A stretch of DNA of 64,000 bases from a virus, in the IMG/VR virus record IMGVR_UViG_3300002835_000015, positions 94,799 to 158,798 of that record; one strand, 5' to 3'. Both the position numbers and the translations under genes were made by a program. Positions 42,517 through 48,850 of the stretch are shown here, one piece after another. A model generated the notes under the pieces. The model saw nothing but the letters and a program-made list of their open reading frames with translations, was not told where the DNA came from and did no database searches. Position 1 is the stretch's first letter; each line of letters starts with the position of its first letter.

Positions 42517-42599
42517 TACGGACGGTACGATTCGAACGTACTAGAAGAGAGAAAGGATAATCCTTATAATAGATACTTGTCCCACCAAGTCGCATCCGT
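42517..42599 (-). tRNA. Degenerate tRNA-like sequence
   Basis: Acceptor ACGGATG/CGTCCGT and T arm GTACG-TTCGAAT-CGTAC are perfect, and a D arm ACTT/AAGT is present. The anticodon arm is poor: the best reading is loop ATTATAA (TAT, Ile) with a 4-bp stem and an 18-nt variable region. May be a decayed or unusual tRNA. Confidence 0.5.
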
Positions 42600-42610
42600 A
42601 ACGAGAGAGT

Positions 42611-42769
42611 TTATTCATCATCCAGTTCGTTAGCGATAGAGTGATAATCAAACTCCCAAGAGTTTTTCATATCTTCAATATCGTTATCATCCTCAAAAAC
42701 GAGATCGTCATCGTACAACTCGTCGATGTTGCTAGAATCATAATAATCACGATCATCATAATAAAGCAT
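42611..42769 (-). CDS. Small acidic protein, 52 residues
   Basis: MLYYDDRDYYDSSNIDELYDDD... Asp/Tyr-rich, similar in style to 56009. Possible DNA mimic by composition only. Follows the promoter at 42791. Confidence 0.62.
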   Translation of the reverse strand: MLYYDDRDYYDSSNIDELYDDDLVFEDDNDIEDMKNSWEFDYHSIANELDDE

Positions 42770-42790
42770 AATACCTCTCCTTCAACCACT

Positions 42791-42819
42791 ATTCTACACC
42801 AACGATCAACGATTGTCAA
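42791..42819 (-). promoter_or_regulatory. Sigma-70-type promoter for 42611
   Basis: -35 TTGACA, 17-bp spacer, -10 TAGAAT; abuts the tRNA-Lys 3' end. Confidence 0.85.
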
Positions 42820-42820
42820 G

Positions 42821-42893
42821 TGGGGCCTGTGGGACTCGAACCCACGACCAAAGGTTTAAAAGACCCTTGCTCTACCAACTGAGCTAAAGCCCC
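42821..42893 (-). tRNA. tRNA-Lys, anticodon TTT
   Basis: Acceptor GGGGCTT/AGGCCCC-type stem, D arm GCTCAGTTGGTAGAGC, anticodon loop CTTTTAA, T arm GTGGGTTCGAGTCCCAC; discriminator A; no CCA. Confidence 0.96.
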
Positions 42894-42904
42894 AACTTAG
42901 CCGT

Positions 42905-42932
42905 ATTATAACGGCATTTTTTCAGTTGTCAA
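42905..42932 (-). promoter_or_regulatory. Promoter of tRNA-Lys with palindromic -10
   Basis: -35 TTGACA, 16-bp spacer, -10 TATAAT set inside the dyad GCCGT-TATAAT-ACGGC, a possible operator. The -35 lies within the end of gene 42922. Confidence 0.82.
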
Positions 42933-43107
42933 CCCCTACATTTTCGTAAGAGAAGGACTCTATTGGATACCCAGTTTTTTGAGATAGCACATCGAACATA
43001 TCATTCAAATCAATATCTTCTGGTACACTCAACCGGCACTCTGTCATAATCTTTTCAGAACCAATAGCAGTTTCACTAAACATATTATAGAAACGAATGG
43101 TTTTCAT
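42922..43107 (-). CDS. Small unknown protein
   Basis: 61 residues, soluble (CRLSVPEDIDLNDMFDVLSQKTGYP). Promoter at 43126. Confidence 0.62.
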   Translation of the reverse strand: MKTIRFYNMFSETAIGSEKIMTECRLSVPEDIDLNDMFDVLSQKTGYPIESFSYENVGVDN

Positions 43108-43125
43108 ACTCTCTCCTTTGGTGGG

Positions 43126-43154
43126 ATTCTACTCTAGAGCTATCGACTTGTCAA
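43126..43154 (-). promoter_or_regulatory. Sigma-70-type promoter for 42922
   Basis: -35 TTGACA, 17-bp spacer with GTCGATA, -10 TAGAAT. Confidence 0.9.
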
Positions 43155-43175
43155 GAGGTCAAACTATAGTTTTTC

Positions 43176-43217
43176 TCGCTGACTATCTTCCACAATCGCA
43201 AATCCGTAGGATTAGGT
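43176..43217 (-). repeat. Family B 3'-end element, copy 6
   Basis: ACCTAATCCTACGGATTTGC ... ATAGTCAGCGAG, then the promoter at 43126. Contains the dyad AATCC-TAC-GGATT. The upstream 70 bp (43218-43285) has no gene with a normal start. Confidence 0.62.
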
Positions 43218-43285
43218 AATCCAGTGGGTGTTTTTGTTTGGGCAGAACACCAAAAACTGCTCAGAACGCCAGCCTCCGTTTTGGT

Positions 43286-43314
43286 ATTGTACTCTAGTTA
43301 TCGGCACTTGTCAA
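43286..43314 (-). promoter_or_regulatory. Sigma-70-type promoter without an evident gene
   Basis: -35 TTGACA, 17-bp spacer with GCCGATAA, -10 TACAAT. The ~130-nt region downstream holds only a short frame without ATG plus family B copy 6, so a small RNA or a peptide with unusual start is possible. Confidence 0.82.
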
Positions 43315-43331
43315 TAGGATTCTTTAACTTG

Positions 43332-43413
43332 GTCTAAGTGCTTATACATAAAGAGTTTATAACAAAACCGGCCGCCAGCGTTTGACGTAAAGTCTTATGT
43401 CTCAATACTTTAA
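43332..43413 (-). repeat. Family A element, copy 3
   Basis: Abuts the 3' end of tRNA-Trp instead of a stop codon; core GGCCGCCAGCG. Confidence 0.85.
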
Positions 43414-43414
43414 G

Positions 43415-43485
43415 CAAAGGCGGGTGGAATTGCACCACCATCTACGGTTTTGGAGACCGTCGTTCTACTATTGAACTACGCCAAT
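43415..43485 (-). tRNA. tRNA-Trp, anticodon CCA
   Basis: Anticodon loop CTCCAAA in stem ACGGT/ACCGT, D arm GTTC/GAAC, T arm GGTGG/CCACC, discriminator G. The acceptor stem has two T-T mismatches near its end. Confidence 0.88.
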
Positions 43486-43488
43486 GTA

Positions 43489-43573
43489 CGGCTGGAACAA
43501 GATTCGAACTTGTGGAGGATTTCTCCTCGTCGGTTTAGTAAACCGGTGCATTAGACCGCTCTGCCATCCAGCC
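43489..43573 (-). tRNA. Second tRNA-Ser with anticodon ACT
   Basis: Class II: acceptor GGCTGGA/TCCAGCC, discriminator G, D loop GAGCGGTCTAATGC, anticodon loop TTACTAA with one C-A mismatch at the stem base, long variable arm. Its anticodon aligns with that of ordinary tRNA-Ser. Confidence 0.86.
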
Positions 43574-43576
43574 AAA

Positions 43577-43648
43577 CTGGCAAGACAAGATTCGAACTTG
43601 TAACCTAGCGGTTAACAGCCGCTTGCACTACCGTTGTGCTACTTGCCA
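43577..43648 (-). tRNA. tRNA-Asn, anticodon GTT
   Basis: Acceptor TGGCAAG/CTTGCCA, anticodon loop CTGTTAA in stem GCGG/CCGC, discriminator G. Confidence 0.94.
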
Positions 43649-43653
43649 ATCAA

Positions 43654-43726
43654 ATGCCCGAAGAGGAATCGAACCTCTAACCAGCTGATCCAAAGTCAGC
43701 CGCTCTACCAGTTAAGCTATCGGGCA
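43654..43726 (-). tRNA. tRNA-Gln, anticodon TTG
   Basis: Acceptor TGCCCGA/TCGGGCA, anticodon loop CTTTGGA in stem GCTGA/TCAGC, T arm AGAGGTTCGATTCCTCT. Confidence 0.94.
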
Positions 43727-43730
43727 ATAA

Positions 43731-43802
43731 AGCCGACAGAGGGAATCGAACCCCCGACAGGTTGTTTACAAAACAACTACTCTACCACTGAGTTACGTCG
43801 GC
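43731..43802 (-). tRNA. tRNA-Thr, anticodon TGT
   Basis: Acceptor GCCGACG/TGTCGGC, anticodon loop TTTGTAA in stem GTTGT/ACAAC, T arm GGGGGTTCGATTCCCTC. First of the five-tRNA cluster after its promoter. Confidence 0.94.
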
Positions 43803-43811
43803 AATCATCCT

Positions 43812-43840
43812 ATTATACTCAATAATCATGATCCTCGCAA
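43812..43840 (-). promoter_or_regulatory. Promoter of the five-tRNA cluster
   Basis: -35 TTGCGA, 17-bp spacer, consensus -10 TATAAT; overlaps the end of gene 43819. Confidence 0.8.
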
Positions 43841-44013
43841 GCCCTACGCTTTTGGGCCGAACGAGTACGCTGACGCTTGGGACGATTATCGAACACGGTA
43901 AACTTGTGTTCCTGATGTCCCTGACGCATCTCCCAAGGCATAACTTTCTTGATTTTGATTACGTTGTGGTTGCGTCGAGGACGCATATCGTCGTTGTTGT
44001 GGAGGGTAATCAT
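43819..44013 (-). CDS. Small basic protein, probably leaderless
   Basis: 64 residues, Arg/Lys/His-rich (RPRRNHNVIKIKK, RPKRQRTRSAQKRR), likely nucleic-acid binding. ATG lies 6 nt after the -10 box, so the mRNA would begin at or next to the start codon; ATGA overlap with the HNH gene gives a second route of translation. Confidence 0.68.
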   Translation of the reverse strand: MITLHNNDDMRPRRNHNVIKIKKVMPWEMRQGHQEHKFTVFDNRPKRQRTRSAQKRRACEDHDY

Positions 44014-44633
44014 GTTTGTATTCTATCGGACTTGTTGTTGTTTGTCAAGCCGTACTCACTAGCCCATTTAAAAATCGTAGTACGAGATACTTTAAGTTTT
44101 TTTGTCAGTTCTATATAAGTATAATCTTTTAATAGATTTTGTAAATATACTTTAGTTGGTTTGTTTAGTATTTTACTTTTTGCAAAACATTTGGGTGAAC
44201 AATATAGTTTGTTCTTCGTCTTATTTTCGCACACTGCACATTTTATAGTCTTGCGATATTTTTTTGGCTCATATTTAAACTCATTTTTGGATTCCACATG
44301 AGTTTCTCTATGACAGTTAGCACACAGAAGATCGCATTTATCTACTTCTTTTTTTAAGATATCTTTAGAATATTTTGTCATATTCATGCCACATATATCA
44401 AACAGTTTTTGAGATGGATCTTTATGATGAAACTCTAAAACTTCTGAATATTTAGCATACCCACATTTACAACATTTTCCTCCAGCATAGTCTATAAGTT
44501 CTTTTCTTATTCTAATACGACGATATTTAGTGGCCTCGCCAGAACATTTTAAACAACGATAGTATTTTCTATCATTAATAAGACTATGTTTTACAAAACC
44601 ATGTTTTTTACATTCTTTTATTTGATGTTTCAT
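44010..44633 (-). CDS. HNH endonuclease with zinc fingers and C-terminal HTH
   Basis: 207 residues from MKHQIKECK (AAGGAG upstream). CxxC fingers (YRCLKCSG, CCKCGYAKYSEVLEFHHKDPS, DLLCANCHRETH) include the HNH site; a second finger AVCENK...CSPKCF and a C-terminal ELTKKLKVSRTTIFKWASEYG helix-turn-helix follow. Free-standing homing enzyme. The promoter of 43819 lies inside its 3' end. Confidence 0.87.
   Translation of the reverse strand: MKHQIKECKKHGFVKHSLINDRKYYRCLKCSGEATKYRRIRIRKELIDYAGGKCCKCGYAKYSEVLEFHHKDPSQKLFDICGMNMTKYSKDILKKEVDKCDLLCANCHRETHVESKNEFKYEPKKYRKTIKCAVCENKTKNKLYCSPKCFAKSKILNKPTKVYLQNLLKDYTYIELTKKLKVSRTTIFKWASEYGLTNNNKSDRIQT
44020..44048 (-). promoter_or_regulatory. Sigma-70-type promoter for 43819
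   Basis: -35 TTGACA, 17-bp spacer, -10 TAGAAT, then 6 nt to ATG. Confidence 0.85.
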
Positions 44634-44656
44634 GCTGTATCTCCTTCGGATACATA

Positions 44657-44665
44657 GATATACAC
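44657..44665 (-). promoter_or_regulatory. GTGTATATC motif upstream of HNH gene
   Basis: Weak member of the GTGTATA set, 24 bp before the HNH start. Confidence 0.22.
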
Positions 44666-44671
44666 CAAATG

Positions 44672-44929
44672 TCATCTTTTTGATGATACTGTACTATATT
44701 TTCTTTGTTCTGGCGGAAAATCGTACCATTGACCATTTTCATGTTGATAAAAAACTTTGTTTACGTTAGGATCATACGCCATTAAACAGTATTGTACCGG
44801 ATAAACTACCTTTGTCAACTCTTTTTGTTGAGTCAACTCTGGGATTTTTATATTCCCACTTTGATAATCTTTTACACCATTATAGGCCAACCCTAACAGG
44901 GCAATAAGCACACCAACCCATTGTAGCAT
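44672..44929 (-). CDS. Small membrane-anchored protein
   Basis: Start taken at MLQWVGVLIALLGL (AAGGA 8 nt upstream); longer starts exist. 85 residues: one transmembrane helix, then PVQYCLMAYDPNVNKVFYQHENGQWY. Two promoter-like sites lie inside the frame, so a shorter product is possible. Confidence 0.62.
   Translation of the reverse strand: MLQWVGVLIALLGLAYNGVKDYQSGNIKIPELTQQKELTKVVYPVQYCLMAYDPNVNKVFYQHENGQWYDFPPEQRKYSTVSSKR
44791..44818 (-). promoter_or_regulatory. Internal promoter-like site
   Basis: TTGACA, 16-bp spacer, TACAAT inside gene 44672. May be fortuitous. Confidence 0.35.
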
Positions 44930-44947
44930 TGTTCCGTTCCTTGTCAA
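44920..44947 (-). promoter_or_regulatory. Promoter-like site at the start of 44672
   Basis: TTGACA, 16-bp spacer, TACAAT followed by GGGTTGGTGTG, similar to the box after the sites at 39513 and 40459. Confidence 0.45.
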
Positions 44948-45006
44948 GACCCGCTTCTCATCCATAGAGTATTTATCGGTCAAAAGGCCCGACCAACTTT
45001 AGAAAA

Positions 45007-45090
45007 TCCTAAACCCTTACTCTGCAACACTTTACGACAAATCGCCGCGGCCCGCCTTGATGCAAAGTCTTATGCACCAAGGACTTATGG
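45007..45090 (-). repeat. Family A element, copy 4
   Basis: Ends 5 bp before the stop of 45095; core GCCGCGGCCCGCC. Confidence 0.85.
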
Positions 45091-45094
45091 CTAT

Positions 45095-45334
45095 TCAATC
45101 ATCATCCCGTGAAAGTTCCCACCCTGCGGCCCTAACTATACTTTTTGTAGCGATTACATTAGTTTTAGGAGTAGCACTAATATAATCTCTATATCCCTGT
45201 TCATCCACATAAAAGTGCTCGTCGATAGTATCGAACTTATTTGTTAGCAACAAACCACAAATAGCCGCTTCTAGAGCATTAGGTTGAGACAGAATAACTT
45301 CTAGTGTGCCGCTCTTTACATAGTATTTAGCCAT
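45095..45334 (-). CDS. Small unknown protein
   Basis: 79 residues from MAKYYVKSGTLEV (GGGAG upstream), resembling small phage proteins that begin KYYVKSG.LEVI. Overlaps 45337. Confidence 0.68.
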   Translation of the reverse strand: MAKYYVKSGTLEVILSQPNALEAAICGLLLTNKFDTIDEHFYVDEQGYRDYISATPKTNVIATKSIVRAAGWELSRDDD

Positions 45335-45336
45335 GA

Positions 45337-45570
45337 TCAACTCCCTAAAGAAATAACTACGGTATTATCATACTCACCAAAGTCTAAATCAACGATGAAG
45401 TCATTATCATCCAGAATAGACTCTAGTGTTTCTTGGCTAATCAAAGTGTCAGTATTAGTACCAAAACTAACGTCACTATTACAAATAGCATCCATTACAT
45501 CGCTATAGTTCAACTTATTATGTTCGCAGACTTCTCGTAGGTCGAGATATGTCCAAGCATAACTTTTCAT
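45337..45570 (-). CDS. Small acidic protein
   Basis: 77 residues, acidic (DDNDFIVDLDFGEYDN). Middle gene of the 46304-promoter operon. Confidence 0.62.
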   Translation of the reverse strand: MKSYAWTYLDLREVCEHNKLNYSDVMDAICNSDVSFGTNTDTLISQETLESILDDNDFIVDLDFGEYDNTVVISLGS

Positions 45571-45577
45571 ATTATCC

Positions 45578-46285
45578 TCAGTGTGATGGAAACAACACGT
45601 TAGCCAAACCCTTGACGCACAAGTTACAGTCTACACTACCCTCGGTCGGTGTGCAAGTCACAACGCCACGACCACGACGGATTTCGGGGCAAGTGATAAA
45701 CTTTGTATCATTCAGCACAACCAGTTTAGGTAGACTCTTACGCCACACTTCCGCCGCTGCTTTACGCTTAGGACGTTTCTTGGCAATCTTTTCGTCGCTA
45801 TCGCACCACGCGAACAGTTTGAAACCTTGAGCCTTTGCCTCATTCATATCATTATCATTATGAACACTGGCATATACATTCATATACTTTTCCATAGCCA
45901 CAAGCCGACTATCATAGATATGAGTATAAAACCACATATCGGGCAGACTAGTACCATCGGCAAGAATACTCTCACAAGCCCACGTTACATTAGCAACATA
46001 GTCAAGGTCGAGTTGACCATCCTTGAACCAATCACCACGCTCATGCCAACGAATAGACTTCTCTTTACGAATCGCTTCCAGAATCATCGCTCTAATACGA
46101 TTCTTCTCGGTGATAAGATTTTGCATACCGGCAGGACGAACATTAGGATACATCTTCTCGGTTTGCTCAGCATAGCAACCGTCGCCCAAATAAACACAAG
46201 TAGGGGGACAAGTATCGCCAACGGGCCGACTCACGACCAAACAACCCTTGCCCAACTTATCGTTACCGTTTGCAACTTTCATCAT
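45578..46285 (-). CDS. Cys-rich phage protein (GCYAE family)
   Basis: 235 residues. The N-terminus NGNDKLGKGCLVVSRPVGDTCPPTC, then LGDGCYAEQ, is a recurring phage protein signature; further Cys at DCNLC near the C-terminus suggest metal binding. WACESILADGTSLPDMWFYTHIYD and KLFAWCDSDE are other conserved-looking blocks. Enzymatic activity unknown. First gene after the promoter at 46304. Confidence 0.78.
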   Translation of the reverse strand: MMKVANGNDKLGKGCLVVSRPVGDTCPPTCVYLGDGCYAEQTEKMYPNVRPAGMQNLITEKNRIRAMILEAIRKEKSIRWHERGDWFKDGQLDLDYVANVTWACESILADGTSLPDMWFYTHIYDSRLVAMEKYMNVYASVHNDNDMNEAKAQGFKLFAWCDSDEKIAKKRPKRKAAAEVWRKSLPKLVVLNDTKFITCPEIRRGRGVVTCTPTEGSVDCNLCVKGLANVLFPSH

Positions 46286-46303
46286 GTTTCTCCTATGCTA
46301 ACG

Positions 46304-46332
46304 ATTCTATACTACAGTATCGTCATTGTCAA
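46304..46332 (-). promoter_or_regulatory. Sigma-70-type promoter for the 45578-45095 operon
   Basis: -35 TTGACA, 17-bp spacer with GACGATA, -10 TAGAAT. Confidence 0.9.
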
Positions 46333-46371
46333 GAGAAAACTTTATAGGTTGTTGCAGAAAACGAAACAACT

Positions 46372-46452
46372 TGTAAGTGCTTGTGCTACAAGAGTTTACG
46401 TCGATCCCTGCGGCCCCGATTTGACGCAAAGTCTTATGATACAAGGATTTAG
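46372..46452 (-). repeat. Family A element, copy 5
   Basis: Abuts the 3' end of tRNA-Asp; core TGCGGCCCCG. Confidence 0.85.
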
Positions 46453-46526
46453 CGAGAATGACGGGACTCGAACCCGCAACCTCTAGCGTGACAGGCTAGC
46501 GATCTAACCGATTGATCTACATTCCC
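46453..46526 (-). tRNA. tRNA-Asp, anticodon GTC
   Basis: Acceptor GGGAATG/CATTCTC, anticodon loop CTGTCAC in stem CTAGC/GCTAG, T arm GCGGGTTCGAGTCCCGT, discriminator G. Confidence 0.95.
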
Positions 46527-46529
46527 AAA

Positions 46530-46601
46530 TAGCCCCAAGAGGAATCGAACCTCTAACTAGACTTTAGAAGAGTCCTGTTATCTCCATTTAACTATGGGGC
46601 C
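46530..46601 (-). tRNA. tRNA-Arg, anticodon TCT
   Basis: Acceptor GGCCCCA/TGGGGCT, anticodon loop CTTCTAA, T arm AGAGGTTCGATTCCTCT, discriminator A. Confidence 0.93.
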
Positions 46602-46609
46602 GTGTATCT

Positions 46610-46637
46610 ATTATATCGTACTCATTCAATGCCGCAA
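46610..46637 (-). promoter_or_regulatory. Promoter of tRNA-Arg/tRNA-Asp
   Basis: -35 TTGCGG, 16-bp spacer, consensus -10 TATAAT. Confidence 0.8.
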
Positions 46638-46662
46638 GCCCCCACGGTTTCCCGTGGAGGCT
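46637..46662 (-). terminator. GAAA-loop hairpin after 46691
   Basis: AGCC.CCACGG-GAAA-CCGTGG.GGCT, about 11 bp, 28 bp beyond the stop; no T tract follows. Possible terminator or processing hairpin. Confidence 0.55.
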
Positions 46663-46690
46663 GAAGCGGTTTGATGATAGAATCAGTCGA

Positions 46691-46951
46691 TCAAGCCTCG
46701 ACCGTTTCCTTTTCGGTCTTAGACTTCTTAGGATTCGCAGAGTCGCCCGCAGCCTCGGCAGTCACACCAGTAACACGGGCACGCCACACCTTATAACCCT
46801 GCTCAGAAAAACTCTTGACCTCGCCAGCCTTGACATTCGCATGAACATCACCGGGCAGGGCATCATTCAGGGCAGCGGTCAGACTCTCCACAACCGAATC
46901 ACGATCCAGTTCGCTGGCAACAATATCAACATTGAAAGTAAACTTTTGCAT
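46691..46951 (-). CDS. Small unknown protein with Lys/Glu-rich tail
   Basis: 86 residues from MQKFTFNVD (GGAG upstream). N-terminal alpha/beta part, C-terminal ANPKKSKTEKETVEA tail. Two tandem promoters upstream. Confidence 0.68.
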   Translation of the reverse strand: MQKFTFNVDIVASELDRDSVVESLTAALNDALPGDVHANVKAGEVKSFSEQGYKVWRARVTGVTAEAAGDSANPKKSKTEKETVEA

Positions 46952-46992
46952 AGTAATCTTCTCCAAAAAGTGTAATCGAACCAAGTAAAGTA

Positions 46993-47021
46993 ATCATACC
47001 CAAACCATCATCACTTGTCAA
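46993..47021 (-). promoter_or_regulatory. Proximal promoter of 46691
   Basis: -35 TTGACA, 17-bp spacer, -10 TATGAT. Confidence 0.85.
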
Positions 47022-47081
47022 GGTCTGATCCGAACTTTTCTTGTTTCGTGATCGGTCAGAGTCTTGTCGTGTGATGCTATC

Positions 47082-47109
47082 AGTATACCTTAGTTATCGG
47101 CACTGTCAA
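47082..47109 (-). promoter_or_regulatory. Distal promoter of 46691
   Basis: -35 TTGACA, 16-bp spacer with GCCGATAA, -10 TATACT. The ~65 bp to the proximal promoter holds no gene. Confidence 0.87.
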
Positions 47110-47140
47110 CCCCTTTCCATTAGTATTTTTCACGATTGTT

Positions 47141-47222
47141 CCTAAGTCGTTATACGATAAGAGTTTACGTTGAACCGCCGCGGCCGTCCTCGCCGCAAAG
47201 TCTTATGCGGCAAGGCTTTAGG
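47141..47222 (-). repeat. Family A element, copy 6
   Basis: Ends 1 bp from the stop of 47224; core CCGCGGCCG. Confidence 0.88.
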
Positions 47223-47223
47223 C

Positions 47224-47607
47224 TCAGGAGAGAAAACCCTCACAACCCTTGTCAACAAGGTCACGCAGCAGATTCTCAGCCGCTTCGGGAGTACTGAGAG
47301 TGACGCTGTTCTTTGTGCCTGGAGTTGCAGGAACGAAAGTATCGTACTTCCAGCCACCAACCAGAACATCGCTCCAATCCTTGGCTTCCTTCAAACCCCA
47401 TCCGGTGTGAGTTCGGATAGCCTTGATGCAGTAGATACGATTATCCAGAGTCATACCGCCAGTGATAGTAACGGTCTTGTTCCGATTCACCTTAAGAGCA
47501 TCCTCAAAGGCGATGGAGATCTTGTCGTAGATCGTATCATAGGATTCAATCTTAGAAAGAATCCACAGAGCCTCACGAACAGTCAGAGACACACTAATCA
47601 TATTCAA
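47224..47607 (-). CDS. Protein with L7/L12-C-terminal-like motif
   Basis: 127 residues. The stretch YCIKAIRTHTGWGLKEAKDW closely recalls the helix-turn of ribosomal protein L7/L12 C-terminal domain, which binds translation factors. An internal Met3 is also a good start. Could interact with translation GTPases; inferred only. Confidence 0.65.
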   Translation of the reverse strand: MNMISVSLTVREALWILSKIESYDTIYDKISIAFEDALKVNRNKTVTITGGMTLDNRIYCIKAIRTHTGWGLKEAKDWSDVLVGGWKYDTFVPATPGTKNSVTLSTPEAAENLLRDLVDKGCEGFLS

Positions 47608-48029
47608 ACCCTTTCTTCCAAAATGTATACTTGTTTGCCGTTAGTTAGTAAAGTGGCGTATTCGGTATTGTCCCAAATAAACTCATTGCTATCGCTTTCT
47701 CGTCGCCAGTGCGGATCTCTCAATGGATTGTAGTATAACTTCTCAAGATTGTCAATAGGTAGAGCAGGATGAAAATCCTTCCTCAACATAACTTCTTCAC
47801 ACCGTACCCACCCACTAACATCATGCACACCAGCCTCAAATACCTGTTTAGCCTTATTTGGCCTATTCCACAGGATACAACTCCTCATTTCCAACTGGTA
47901 TTCTTTGGGGTCATAATAATACACATCAACAGTTTCTCCACCCTGCTTAACTTTAACTTGCCAAAACATATAGTGAGGCCCGTTACTCAGGTGGAATCGC
48001 ACTTCGCCATGTAGTGGTTTCTGTTTCAT
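47604..48029 (-). CDS. Unknown protein, probably leaderless mRNA
   Basis: 141 residues from MKQKPLHGEV. ATG lies 6 nt after the -10 box. Trp/Tyr-rich (YMFWQVKVKQGG, WRRESDSNEFIWDN). Overlaps 47224 by 4 nt. Confidence 0.7.
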   Translation of the reverse strand: MKQKPLHGEVRFHLSNGPHYMFWQVKVKQGGETVDVYYYDPKEYQLEMRSCILWNRPNKAKQVFEAGVHDVSGWVRCEEVMLRKDFHPALPIDNLEKLYYNPLRDPHWRRESDSNEFIWDNTEYATLLTNGKQVYILEERV

Positions 48030-48035
48030 GTTTAT

Positions 48036-48064
48036 AGTATACCTTATCGGCAATCGTTTGTCAA
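48036..48064 (-). promoter_or_regulatory. Sigma-70-type promoter for 47604-47224
   Basis: -35 TTGACA, 17-bp spacer with GCCGATAA, -10 TATACT, then ATG after 6 nt. Confidence 0.9.
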
Positions 48065-48068
48065 GAAC

Positions 48069-48464
48069 CTAAAACTTTTCTGTGAAATCCGAAGAAATAC
48101 CCATTTGTTCTTGAACATCTCCGTCTGTCAGAGTATCACTATCCATCATAAAATCCAGATCATCAAAAAATATCTCAATATCCGGATTGTCGCACATTAA
48201 ACTAGCAAAGTTAAAAATCATAAAATAGGCTGTTGCCTGAACCCAAGAAGCACACAAACCAGAATGAAGTTCAATAGTATCCCTATTGTTATAAACGTAC
48301 TCAATACAAGACTGTTTTGTATTATCACTCATGTTATTCCATACAGGAATATCAAACTTATTAAGTTCATAAGATAACTCACCCTTAGATTGTGTCATCC
48401 AATCATTACGATAAGCATCATACGTTTCCTCAATCATGCCAATAGCAATCTTTCGACTTTGCAT
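48069..48464 (-). CDS. Unknown acidic protein
   Basis: 131 residues, helical N-terminus, acidic C-terminal part (FFDDLDFMMDSDTLTDGD). AAGGAG before ATG. Unknown. Confidence 0.7.
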   Translation of the reverse strand: MQSRKIAIGMIEETYDAYRNDWMTQSKGELSYELNKFDIPVWNNMSDNTKQSCIEYVYNNRDTIELHSGLCASWVQATAYFMIFNFASLMCDNPDIEIFFDDLDFMMDSDTLTDGDVQEQMGISSDFTEKF

Positions 48465-48482
48465 AAAATCTCCTTTTCGGGC

Positions 48483-48511
48483 ATTGTACCTTATCGACCA
48501 AACCTTGTCAA
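48483..48511 (-). promoter_or_regulatory. Sigma-70-type promoter for 48069
   Basis: -35 TTGACA, 17-bp spacer with GTCGATAA, -10 TACAAT. Confidence 0.9.
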
Positions 48512-48590
48512 TACCTTAAAAAATGTACCTATACTGGTCTAACGTCCAGTGGTGTTTTAGACTTCCACCGCTTATAAAGTACACATATTC

Positions 48591-48631
48591 TCGCTGACTA
48601 CAGCCACCCCAGCCAAATCCGTAGGATTAGG
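48591..48631 (-). repeat. Family B 3'-end element, copy 7
   Basis: TCCTAATCCTACGGATTTGG ... GTAGTCAGCGAG. Its TAA is the stop of the 28-codon frame at 48627. 48512-48590 otherwise holds only a small GTGG/CCAC hairpin. Confidence 0.62.
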
Positions 48632-48713
48632 AAAAACAATGTCGGCTTCCGCCATACTCGACCAACATTTCAGATAGCCTCTTTTGATATCATTGTGGCT
48701 ATCCCCGTCCATT
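48627..48713 (-). CDS. Possible 28-residue peptide
   Basis: MDGDSHNDIKRGYLKCWSEY...HCFS, right after the promoter at 48723 and ending exactly at family B copy 7. GGGA lies before ATG. Weak but positionally consistent. Confidence 0.4.
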
Positions 48714-48722
48714 GTTTCCCTA

Positions 48723-48751
48723 AGTATATCTCTATTATCGGGCGTTGTCAA
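48723..48751 (-). promoter_or_regulatory. Sigma-70-type promoter for the 28-residue frame
   Basis: -35 TTGACA, 17-bp spacer with CCCGATAA, -10 TATACT. Confidence 0.88.
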
Positions 48752-48769
48752 GAGTTTTCTTTAAAAAAT

Positions 48770-48850
48770 CCTAAATGGTTGAACCATAAGACTTTACGTC
48801 AAGTCTCTGTCGCCCCCCTTATCCTAAACTCTTGCGAGTAAAGGACTTAG
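48770..48850 (-). repeat. Family A element, copy 7
   Basis: The TAA of 48847 lies inside its last word. Confidence 0.85.

Noticed and set aside
45827-46486. 219-codon plus-strand frame
   Set aside because: Opposite the Cys-rich phage gene at 45578 and running into a promoter, a family A copy and tRNA-Asp; composition is that of a shadow.
47170-47733. 187-codon plus-strand frame
   Set aside because: Antisense to 47224/47604 and to family A copy 6; no start signals.
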